From: Dimorphilus gyrociliatus | Taxonomy: Eukaryota > Annelida > Polychaeta > Dinophilidae | Assembly: GCA_904063045.1 (NCBI GenBank) | Contig: CAJFCJ010000007.1 | Coordinates: 4,223,404-4,287,403, forward strand | Direction of reading: 5' to 3' | DNA: 64,000 bases | Shown: positions 48,418 through 59,000 of the stretch, piece after piece | Layout: every line of letters begins with the position of its first letter | Numbering within the stretch: position 1 is the first letter of the stretch | Program-made: the position numbers and the translations under genes | Notes under the pieces: model-generated | What the model was told of the DNA's origin: nothing | Seen by the model: only the letters and a program-made list of their open reading frames with translations | Databases searched by the model: none

Positions 48418-49600
48418 TTATATTGACCCAAGCAATTTTCCCTCTAGTCGTTTTTTATCCTCGTCCGTCTTTTCCTTCTCTAGCTGAGTTAATTTAGCTA
48501 ATTGGATACGTACAGTTTTTTCGAGGCTGCTATCGAGTTTTGCCACTCTCTCAAAGTCAGCTCTAGCTTCTTTAGGATTCCACGCACCAACGTTGGCTTT
48601 GGCTCGGCGGAAGAGAGCTTTAACGTTATCTAAATAGCAAGAGAAAATATATGTATAATAATAGAGATGTTATCATAGAGCTTTTGCTCTACCTGGCTCA
48701 CGGTCGAGAACTTCGGAAGCAAACGTTATAGCTTTGTAGTAGTTTCCTATATTTAACTGGCATTGCGATAAATTGAGAAAAAAGGGTATCTTTTGATTAT
48801 CTAACTTTATCCATTCTACTTCTCTTGGCTTTTCTTTTAAAGTTAAATTTTCCAGAATGTCGAGGGCTTCTTCATACTTTGCACCTGCTTCCTTATTACA
48901 ACCGCATTTGTAAAGTTCATTTCCTTGTTCCTTAAGACGTGGGATTAGCGCCTCCTTTTCGCTGCTATTTAATGTCCAATTTTCCCTTTCATAGTCTTCT
49001 TGATCCGTGTAAGTCAGCAATTCAAAAATAAATTCCAAGTCTTGAGGTTCTTTTAGTAATTTATCCAAATCATCGTAACCTAATTGCAGATTTTGAAGAC
49101 CACCGCAACAGATAGACGTTTTAGTAACTGGTTTTCCAGCTCTAAAAATTTGGCAAAAATGATACTATTTTTTAAATATATTTTAATAATTTTAATTAAG
49201 AGATTGTATATTGTACCTGATATCTCTCAATTGCTTCATTGCCATGGGAAAACTAAATAACAAACTCTTATCCACGGTAAACGAAGATACTTCTCCAACA
49301 CCCATACTTTTTAAACATACTTCCCAAGATTCAATTTTAAAGCTATGACCCATAATGAGCTCCATCGGTTTTCCATTGTCTTTTCTACTATCGTCTATAA
49401 CGGTGTGATCATCATCGCATAGACGGACAACATAATGGAATGTAACCTGGAAAAGTAGCTGATTATTACAAAGGGCTCTCTTTCAAATTCTAATCTTATA
49501 CTTTTGCCTCATCTCTAAATTTGGATGGAGGATGTTTAGAAGGAGCTATAAATTTCTTCTTTATTCCATAATTACTGTCATCAAGGTGAACATCCGTCAT
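48418..49600 (-). CDS. AIP: AH receptor-interacting protein (FKBP-like + TPR co-chaperone)
   Basis: HSP90 co-chaperone family of AIP/AIPL1. Start at 49598-49600 (MTDVHLDDSNYGIKKKFIAP). An FKBP-like domain follows over two or three exons: VTFHYVVRLCDDDHTVIDDS, GKPMELIMGHSFKIESWE, then MKQLRDIRAGK and SICCGGLQNLQLGYDDLDKL. The main exon 48690-49130 carries the TPR repeats (KEQGNELYKCGCNKEAGAKY, FFLNLSQCQLNIGNYYKAIT). The last exon reads FRRAKANVGAWNPKEARADF and ends KRLEGKLLGSI. Typical FKBP catalytic residues are only partly kept, as in vertebrate AIP. Confidence 0.9.
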
Positions 49601-50203
49601 TGCGAGTATTATGGTACTCTAAAGTATATACCCTACTATTCGTTGGAATTGCAAAATATATTTTCTACCTGTTATTTTTAAAAGGTTATTCCTAAATAGC
49701 AGAGCGTACAAAGGAGTATGGTGATCGAAAGCAGAAGCTATAAAACTATCATCAGAAACACATATCTATTTGCATGCTATAAATACCCAATCTAATGATC
49801 AATATATTACAAATTCAATCTCTCAATGGGTTTTAGTTTGGTTTGTTATAAGTTTGTTCAATATTTTCAACAAAACTATGGCATTCCTTATTAAACCATA
49901 AAAATCGTGTTTAGGTTATTAACTAAAGACGTAAAAATTCTTCTTAAACTCATAAAAAAGATCTTTTACAGTGAGGCCTAAATCAAACAAACAGAAAATT
50001 CCGTGGAAATTGTCAATATATTTAAAGCTAATAATTCAAAACTTTACTACAAAGAAATGACAAAAATTGAAAAGAATCTAGGGATAATGACGTACTAAAA
50101 ACAGTCATTGAGAAGAATTTTTATGAATATATATAGATATATAAATTACAATTCGAAATGTTACGGTTTTTGAACCATGGTGGGGAAGTATCTTAGCAAG
50201 CAA

Positions 50204-50221
50204 CAGAGAGAGAGAGAGAGG
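50204..50221. repeat. (GA)n microsatellite
   Basis: About eight AG units in the intergenic region upstream of the SUR gene. Confidence 0.9.
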
Positions 50222-50840
50222 GCGCAAAAGTATGATTAACTTCGATAAGATAACAACATAAAAAAAGAAACTTGAAGATAGAGTCTCAGCAAATTTCGAA
50301 AGATAACTTAATAGCACAAAAAAAACAGAGAAAAAATCTTGTGTTTTGTACAGTTATAAATTTTATATTATAGGTTTAATAGGCCTACATAAATAGGTCG
50401 AGAATAACGAAGTGGGATAATAAAATGTCTATGATTTCTATTAGTAGTACACTTAACAATTGTAATTCATGGATGAAAGTGAAAAACTAACGACAACTCA
50501 TTGAAATTGTTTATGAAATTTTTCATTTAAAACGAATATTGGAGTATAGCCTTGTGTTTTCTCTTCGTTATTCTTAATTACGAACGTCGATACAATGTAA
50601 ATAGATGTAATTTCCTTTATTTTATCTATATTCTAAAAAAGATCAAATTGATTTTAATTTATTAAACATTTTTAAAACGGTTAATTTAAAAACTGTGAAG
50701 AGAGAATTTTTGAATAAATTAATAAACTTAAAGTTAATTTTAATTGGTAATCAAAATATTATTATTAGTTTTAAGAGGTCAATATCTTCTTTATGTTTAG
50801 TTTTTTATTATGGGATAAAAGTATCAGCTCAATGTAACTT

Positions 50841-50858
50841 TTATATATATATATATAT
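50841..50858. repeat. (AT)n microsatellite
   Basis: About nine AT units in the SUR upstream region. Confidence 0.85.
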
Positions 50859-51049
50859 TTACATATATAGAAGACATGCCTAGCTTATGTGTAAAGTTGG
50901 GGGCAGTAGCTTTCAGCAATTAGGGGTACCGATAGGGGTCGCTTCTAGGTTGAAATATCGTTAAACACGCCCCAAGCTGTCGCAGAGTTTTTCCAAATTA
51001 TAAATATCTCATTTATGCTAATATAAACCATTTAAGATAAAGTAGGATT

Positions 51050-51057
51050 TATAAAAG
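51050..51057 (+). promoter_or_regulatory. Putative TATA box of the SUR-type gene
   Basis: TATAAAAG lies 51 nt upstream of the start codon, leaving room for a transcription start about 30 nt downstream and a short 5' UTR. An AGATAA (GATA) site lies a few bases upstream. Confidence 0.45.
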
Positions 51058-51108
51058 GATGCTATTAGTTATATTGTATTGACCAGCTGAAAAAGAACCA
51101 TAAGGAGA

Positions 51109-54100
51109 ATGTTTTTCTGCAATAATACAGCTACTGACGGAAGCCGGAGATTGTGCAAGTTTGATATCTATAGTTTTTTAGTCCATTTAGTGTTTAGTGG
51201 TATATTTCTGCTTGGAACATGTTACTTGATCTGGAAAAATTGGAATAAACGACTTGGTGAAGCGTGGCGGCCATTCTCCCACACTTCCCGCTATATATGT
51301 ACCATTGCTTTGATATATATTCATGTTTTGGAATTGGTTGAGGGAATAATAGCCGATTTAGAATTTCCTGGACGTCAGACACATTTGCACTTGACGACGT
51401 CTTTATCGATTGTTTCGGTCATTTTGTCTCTTATTTACTACAATCAAATAGAGGTGAACAGAGCTAGAGGTTTCCTCTTTTTTTTGCTATGCTATTGGCC
51501 GACAACTAGTGCGCTAAATACATTGCGAGCCATAGAATTATTGAAGTTAAATCTCACTGTTAAAAATGTGAGGTGCTGTCTAGTTTTTGCGTCAACCTTA
51601 TTACGATATTATGCTGGAATCTGGGAGGTTTATCTCTTTATACGGGAGAAATACATCTGTTGTAGATTTAAAAGGGAAAAATCATTTTTCGATAAGATAA
51701 AAGGTCACGAACATTATCATGCAAACTTTTTGTCAAGGTTAACGTGGAATTGGATAACACCTTTACTAGCTGGAGGTTTTAGCAAGAAATTAAATCTAGA
51801 AGATCTTGGTCAATTTTATCCCACCGAACAATCTGAATCAAATTCTCAAAGAATGAATGAAGAAATGATGAAACAAAGTTACAAAAATGGCGGCAAAATT
51901 AATTTATGGAAATTGATAATTAAATGCCATGGAAAATATTTTGCATTGAGGTATTTAAATTATTCGTTTATTGCTTATTACATTTTTCTAATTTATTACT
52001 TTTTTTTATTTAAGTGGTTTATGCAAACTGATTGCTGATATGTTATTATTCTTTGGCCCATTTGTACTAAATAGAGTCGTTATTCATGCTGGATTGTATT
52101 CTGAAAATAAAAATTTCTTGGGAAATTATTCAATGTCCTATCCAATTTCTTTCCATAGAAATTATAGCAATGAATACAATACTACCGAAGACTTTATTAC
52201 TAATTACATTCCACCTCAAAAACCTGTTTATCCTACTTGGGATTTATTGATGCAAAATGGATTTTTTCTTGCTGTTCTTGCCCTTGGAGTACAACTTATT
52301 CAAAATATTTTATGGCAAAATCATTTTTTCCTTGCTATCCGAGAAGGTATTCGCTGTAAAGGCTCCTTACAAGGTCTTATTTATCAAAAGAGTTTGAGGT
52401 TAACTTTATTTTCACTAAATGACGATGAATTCAGCGGAAAAATCCTCAATCACATGTCGCTTGATGCTTATCATATGTATTTCTTGTTCTATCTTGGTAA
52501 CTGCTCGTGGACAGTTCCAATTCAAGTTGGTGTTACAATTTTCTTATTATATCAACAATTGGGTGTTTCCGCTATCATTGGAGCTATTTTCCTTATTTTA
52601 ATTCTCCCTCTACAAATAACTGTTGGAGGTGTGATGTCGAAATTCCAAAAGAAGGCCATGCGCTACACTGATAAACGTATTAAACAATGTAACGAACTAC
52701 TACAAAGCATTAAATTACTGAAACTTTATGCATGGGAGTTGGTTTTTAGGGATAAATTAGAAGTCACGAGAATGAAGGTATTGTATTTCAGATACTGTAT
52801 TATTCTCTTGATAGATATTCATTATTTCTTTATTATCAGGAATTAAGAATGATGCTGAAAGCAGCGTGTATGAGAGCTATTTCACTTGTTCTTACAGAGA
52901 GTGCACCAATATTAGCTATTATGGTAACATTTCTTCTCTACTCTCAAATGTCTGGAGAATATCTGACTGCTAATAAAGTATTCTCAGGTGTGGCTCTGTT
53001 CAATTTACTTCTTATACCGTTGGTTGTAGTGACAATGATTGTTGGAGCAATAAGTCATGCAAAAGTTAGTTGTAGAAGAATTAACGATTTTCTTGAAATG
53101 AACGAAGTTGAAAAGGCAATGACATCCTTCTCTAATGCTGATCATCAAGCAACGGCTGTACAAGTTGCAGATGGTAATTTCAGCTGGAAAGTATCAGTGG
53201 AAGATGACAACGAGGAAATTGAAAAGCATTTGAGTGATATCAACCTGTCGATACCGGAAGGAAGTTTGACTATTGTTGCTGGTCCAATAGGAAGTGGAAA
53301 ATCATCACTACTATCAGCCATCCTAGGAGAAATGACTACAATTTCTGGATCAGTTAAATGGCAAAAAGGAGCTAAGGTGGCCTATGGATCGCAAAGAGCT
53401 TGGTTAATGAATGCCACTTTAAAGGATAATATCGTGTTTGGTTCTCCTTACGATGATTATAAGTATCGGAAAGTTATTGAGTGCTCTGCCTTGAAACAGG
53501 ATATTGATATATTACCTGCAGGAGATCAAACTGAAATTGGTGAAAGAGGTATAAACTTGAGTGGAGGGCAAAAACAACGAATCAGTATTGCCAGAACTTT
53601 ATATTCAAACTCTGATATAATTCTCTTTGATGATCCTATGTCGGCATTGGATGTTCATGTTGGAAGGCATATATTTGACGAAGCGATTTATAAATATCTT
53701 ATAAAGGAATTGGGTCGAACTGTTATTCTGATTACTCATCAAATGCAATATCTACCGAAGGCGGATAACATTATTGGTATGAGTAAAGGAAAAATTATTG
53801 CTAAGGGAACTTATGAGGATTTGAGTGAAAACCACCCAGAATTGATTGCATCATGGGAAAAAGGATCGTCTGAAAAAGAAGAAAAAAAGTCTCTCGAAAA
53901 ACGTCGTTCATTAACAGGTTCCGAAACCGATCTAGTTTGGAGCAGTAAATTCGCCCAGAGTATTTCTCGCTCAGGAAGTATTGCTACTCTTCATTTAGTT
54001 GGAAATGATCTTGATAATTCGGAGGACGTTGAAACAACACGAAAACAGAAGACTATTATTGATGAGAAAAAAACTGATGATGAAGCTGGAAAATTGATTA

Positions 54101-55878
54101 ATGAAGAAGAGAGAGAAGAAGGAGCAGTATCTCTAAATGTTTATAAACAATTCTTTTTAGCTGCTGGCATTCCTGCATCAATTGGAACATTCATGGCTTA
54201 CTTTATTAGGCAAGCCCTAAGAATTGGTTCTGATTATTGGTTGGCTCATTGGACGGAAGCATCGAAAGAAGTTCCTCATCTTCATAATATAACTTTAGAC
54301 GAATATCATCATAAATCTGTCTCAAATCTGATGTTGGTTTATGGTTTGATATGCTCTGGATTTGTTCTTTTCTGTATGGTCTGTGGATTTACTATTGAAT
54401 TTTCATGCTTGAAAGCTGCTAAATTTCTACATTCGTCTATGCTTTGGAGAATTGTTGATGCTCCCATGCGTTTCTTCGATACAACACCTTTGGGCAGAAT
54501 CGTAAACAGGTTTACAGGTGATACAATGGTTGTTGATGAACGACTTGCGCAAATTTTGGATGCCTTTCTTTACTGTACTTTCTTTTCAATTGGTGGTCTG
54601 GTAGTTATCGCTTCTTCAAGTTTTTACTTTCTGATAGCCGTCGTACCGCTTGCCGCTGTATATATAGCTGTCCAACGTTTTTATATTGCATCTTGCCGAG
54701 ATTTACAGAGACTTGATAGTCTTAGTAAATCTCCCGTATTATCCCACTTCAGTGAAACTATCGGTGGCCTAGCTACTATTAGGGCATATGATAGACAAGA
54801 AGCGTTTTTGGAAAAGAATTTCGAAGTAGTTGACAATAATAACAAAGCATTCCTTAACTTACAAACTGCAATTTTATGGATGGGAATCAGATTGGACTTT
54901 GTCGGATCATTCACTGTATTTGCAGCAACTGTATGTAGTTTGGTTTCAGCTTTAAATGGAGGAATTACGGAAGGTGTCGTTGGTTTATGTATAACGTATT
55001 CTTTGATGATTTCTGCAAACTTGAATTGGATGATGAAAGCGATGTCAGAAACTGAAATGTATTTCAACGCGGTCGAAAGAATTTGTCATTACACAACAAT
55101 TAAAAATGAAAATTTTGAAGATGGAGAAGCTCCAAGAGATTCTTGGCCAGAAAAGGGTGTCATTGCTCTGAACGATTTATCTCTAAGATATGATGAGAGT
55201 CTAAACAACGTTGTAAAGAGTCTTAATCTGAACATTAGCGGCGGAGATAAGGTTGGAATTTGTGGTAGAACTGGCAGTGGAAAATCTTCACTTATGTTGG
55301 GACTATTCCGATTGATAGATACATCAAATGGAAAAACAGAAATCGATGGACTTGATATCAGCAGAGTTCCATTAAGACAATTAAGATCTAGACTAGCTAT
55401 TATTCCACAAGACCCTGTATTGTTCGCAGGTACAGTGAGGTTTAATCTAGATCCAGCCCACAAGTATACAGATCAGGCTATTTGGAAGGCTTTGGAAATT
55501 TCTCAATTATCACCAACTATTCAAAAAGAAGGTCAAGGCTTAGAATTAGCTGTTTCAGAAGGAGGCGAAAATTTCAGTTTAGGTCAACGACAGTTATTCT
55601 GTTTGGCTCGGGCTTTATTACGTAATTCTAACATCTTAATTATGGATGAAGCTACTGCATCAGTTGATATGGTTACAGATAGAATTGTTCAAGAAGTTAT
55701 CAAGCATCATTTCAAAGATAGGACAGTTTTAACAATCGCCCATAGAGTGGCATCAATTCTAAACTATGATACCATAGTCGTTTTACAAAACGGCGATGTT
55801 ATTGAGACTGGTTCACCCGATGATTTAAAAACTAGGGAAGGAGGCATCTTTGCAGGCATGATCCGAGATAATCTGTAA
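51109..55878 (+). CDS. ABCC8/9: Sulfonylurea receptor-type ABC transporter (ABCC8/9)
   Basis: Regulatory subunit family of ATP-sensitive potassium channels. Exons 51109-51950, 52015-52777 and 52840-55878 give 1547 residues; human SUR1 has 1581. An N-terminal TMD0 (about residues 1-190) includes LELVEGIIADLEFPGRQTHL and SLIYYNQIE, resembling SUR rather than other ABCCs. TMD1 follows, then NBD1 with Walker A GPIGSGKSS (about 683), GDQTEIGERGINLSGGQKQR and Walker B LFDDPMSALD. After a charged linker (EEGAVSLNVYKQFF) come TMD2 and NBD2: Walker A GICGRTGSGKSS (about 1340), VSEGGENFSLGQRQLFCLAR in the signature position and ILIMDEATASVD. NBD1 has Asp where the catalytic Glu would be, as in ABCC proteins. 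No Kir6 partner gene is in this window. Confidence 0.85.
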
Positions 55879-56463
55879 AAAAACAGATCTTTGTATTTTT
55901 TATTTCTCTTTTTTTCCTTCTTGTGCTTGTTAGAATCTCATTACTAAACTTTCTTACTGCCAAACGTTCTGTTAAAAGAAAAGAGAAAAACATAGCTTTC
56001 GTTAAAAATTTCCCATTACTTTTAACTGGTTTGCTTTTTTGTTCTGTGCTTATTATCCATTTCATATCTTTTGTCTCTTTTATACAAATTATACTTTATT
56101 TTGTCATTCATGAAGGGCAAATTTCATTCCAACTACCTTGATGCATATTATTACTCATTAGAAAGTGCTTTCTTTTAAATTTTCCCTATCTGTCTATTAA
56201 AATCTTTCACTGTCTCTTTTTTTTTGTTTTTTTTTTTTTTGAAATTTACCAAAACAACGAATCAAAGATTTTTGTCTCCGTAACAGTTCAATATTTCCTT
56301 GTTTCTTATTCGTAACTAGATATTTGTTACTATGTTACATAAGATTTTATGAATTAACCATTTATTTTGCTGAATGTTAATTTCGCCTTTAATACAATTG
56401 AAACGAGAAAAACAATTATTTAGAAAAGTTATTATTCTGAGAATACTGTCAAAGCGAGATCCT
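55879..56463. other. Convergent 3' region of SUR and FBXO30-like genes
   Basis: Pyrimidine-rich with a poly-T stretch at about 56214-56240. Both 3' UTRs lie here. No gene recognised. Confidence 0.45.
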
Positions 56464-58247
56464 TTATTCCGATAAGATTTTAAAAGGTTGTTCTCTGACA
56501 TTTTTCTTATAGAACTTGCAGATTTTTAAGTGTTCAGTAACTTTAGGCCTATCCATAGAAATCCAATTAACTTTTGAAAAAGCCGTTGTAAAATGCCAAG
56601 TCTTTTTTGTAACTTTCCAGCAACTTTTTGCATCTTTTTCCCATGTAAGATCGATTATACCTCTCTTTTTTACTACAGGTTCACATAATTCATGTAGTTG
56701 ATGGCAAGTTGATGATAATCTCCATAGAGACGATGAATCCAGGTAGCTCATGATGATTAAAAGAAGCTCTATTGGCAGACTTAACAGCTGAGACTGACAA
56801 AAAACGTTGGATGATGCTATCTCTTTAGGGGTTGATGAGCGACAACGATCTCTAGCGGGTGTTGATAAATCATTTGCAGTGACATTCGAGTTATAATCGC
56901 AAGAAGTATATATTTCAGGGGTTCCTTCTCTTGTTTTATGCATATGAATATCAACAACTGTCTGTTTGTTTTCATCATTTTTTTTGCAATTGTTCAATGA
57001 CGGTATGAAAGCATCAAGCTCAAAATCATAGTGCATTTGAGAATTGATTCCGGGTGCGAATCTATAAGTATGCCAGTTACAGCCAGCATAAGCCAGGGGA
57101 CACCTTATCTGATACCATCCATTGATATTGGATTGGACTTCGTTGTGAACATCTTCGTAATGTGAATGAATTTCATCGCGACGAAAACGTTTATTACAGA
57201 GGAGGATATTGTCAATTGAAGATATTGAGTATGCGAATGGGAACTCAATCTGGAGATCCAGTTTGACAATATCTTTGAGCTTTACCTCTTCAGAATTATC
57301 CATTTCTTCTTGAGTTATAGAACTGTTTATTTGAGCATGATCTTTCACAGTCTGAGTTGTTGATAAGAGATTTTGTATAATGCTTGACTTTAAACCAGGT
57401 GGATACTTCTTTTTATTCCAAACAGAATTACATCTATCATCATCAAACTTGAATTGCCTTGGAGTATCAGATCCAATGCTTGAACGTCGATTTGAATTTC
57501 TAGAAAAATTCTTAGTAGCTCCATTCCATGAGCATAATTCAATACAGCTTGGTGATGAGTTTTCCTTTTGCCTGAGAAGATGGTCATCTCTAACAGCAAG
57601 GGCAACATCTAATTGACTAAAGCGAACATGGTAATTCTTAAAGCCGCATCGAACCTGTTTTTCCTATATAAATAGAGATAAAGAAAACAATTTGTTGATT
57701 AATATTTTTGGTATTTTTACTGTACTTTTAGATACAGAAAATACTACTATATATATAGCATTTATAAGTAAACATCTCTATATTGTCTTTCTATTAAGAA
57801 ATATTACTTTTTATACTTGCTGATAAGACTAGTATCCTATTCCCTATGATTTTTACGTATTAATCATCTGTTGAATTTATGATTTCAAAGAGGTGAAAGC
57901 AAAAATACCTCAATTGGCCAACGGCACCAAACCCTTTTACAAAACACTATATTAGCGGGGCAATGGGGAAGATGGGAAGCTATTTGTCGGCGGCTCATGA
58001 AAGATGGGCAACCATAGACAGCATTTATACAGGGTATTTTATTCTCTAAGCAAATAATCAAATGATCTTCTAATTTCCAATCGTGCAGTTTAACCATACA
58101 TTGAGGACAATTAATCAGAGGATTTTCAGTATTATTGCAATGTATATCAACACAAAATTCATTTCTGTGATCTTTAGCTTTCTTAATAGATTTATCCGTA
58201 TCCTTTAATCTATAAATTTGATAGAGATCCTCATTTTCTGTATTCAT
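56464..58247 (-). CDS. FBXO30: F-box protein with TRAF-type zinc finger (FBXO30/FBXO40-like)
   Basis: Probable SCF substrate receptor. Exons 57909-58247 and 56464-57663 join in phase to 512 residues; vertebrate FBXO30/40 are longer (about 710-745), mainly in the disordered middle. The N-terminal TRAF-like zinc finger reads INCPQCMVKLHDWKLEDHLI, CINAVYGCPSFMSRRQIASH and LPHCPANIVFCK. The second exon begins EKQVRCGFKNYHVRF. Near the C-terminus an F-box (LLSLPIELLLIIMSYLDSSS, then LWRLSSTCHQLHEL) is followed by the family tail: GIIDLTWEKDA, TWHFTTAFSKVNWISM and TEHLKICKFY. A divergent promoter region separates it from DNAI4. Confidence 0.87.
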
Positions 58248-59000
58248 GTTCTTTACTTCTGAAAGTAAAATAAGAAAAGGCCTGAATAATATAAATATTT
58301 AAGACTTTTCGTTAACCAGCCTTCCTTTTATACAAGCTAAGCAGAAATAAAAAAAAAACCATACATCACGAACAGTATTATACAGAGATTAGATTTCAGG
58401 ATTTAACATCATCTTAATCACAACGTAACATCCCATATATCAAAAATTTGTTTACTTATACAGACTTACAGACATGAAAGAAACCATAATTAAACTGAAT
58501 ATGTTATATTTCCTTCCTTATTTTCTACTTTCCATCACTCTTATCTTCTTATCTGTTTTTTTTTTTCAAAAGAAAAATAATAAACAAAAAATTTATTGTA
58601 ACACTTCATTAAATTATTTGCTTTCTCTAAGCGATCTCTTTGTTTCTCTTTGTTGGGTGAATTTTAAAAGCTTCTTTTACATTTTATTGTTGCATTTGTT
58701 GAAATATTTTTTAAGAATTTTTATCATGATTTTTTTAGAGAAAAGTTTTACACTATTATTTACTATATGATTTATTGTTATGCACGACGCCAATGTTTAT
58801 TAGAAAGCCAATACTACCTCAATCTATCAGAAAATAGAAGAATACGGGAAGAGTTTATGTACAAAAATAGAACACTGATAGCGTTCTCAATACACATGGA
58901 CACTGGAATATATTTGGAACTACATTCTGTTTTCGCCAATGACAACGGCGTAAACACCCGCTGATTTTTCTGAACATTTATATTCTTTTTCAAGAGTAAA
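58248..59000. other. Divergent promoter region, FBXO30-like / DNAI4
   Basis: Contains hydrophobic, AT-driven frames (58474-58770, 58767-58964) that I reject as genes. The right end carries RFX-like and forkhead-like sites listed separately. Confidence 0.5.
58932..58956 (+). promoter_or_regulatory. Putative X-box (RFX) plus forkhead site upstream of DNAI4
   Basis: TTCGCC-AAT-GACAAC at 58932-58946 matches the X-box consensus RYYNYY-N(1-3)-RRNRAC at all but the first position. Three bases later GTAAACA at 58950-58956 matches the forkhead core RYAAACA exactly. The pair ends about 45 nt upstream of the DNAI4 start. RFX and FOXJ1 are the established activators of motile-cilium genes. Function here is inferred. 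Confidence 0.45.

Larger units (their letters stand above)
49601..51108. other. 1.5-kb intergenic region, AIP / SUR
   Basis: Divergent promoters. It contains a (GA)n run at about 50204-50221, an (AT)n run at 50841-50858, and a less AT-rich patch 50880-50995 with two copies of TAGGGGT and a CACGCCCC box. A TATA box precedes the SUR start. The 62-codon frame at 50695-50883 runs through the AT repeat and is not convincing. Confidence 0.5.

Noticed and set aside
54681-55463. Antisense frames inside the SUR exon
   Set aside because: Shadow frames; the sense strand carries an uninterrupted, fully conserved ABC protein.
58474-58964. Two hydrophobic frames upstream of DNAI4
   Set aside because: Poly-T/TTT-driven Phe/Leu runs without start context or family resemblance; the region is better explained as a promoter.
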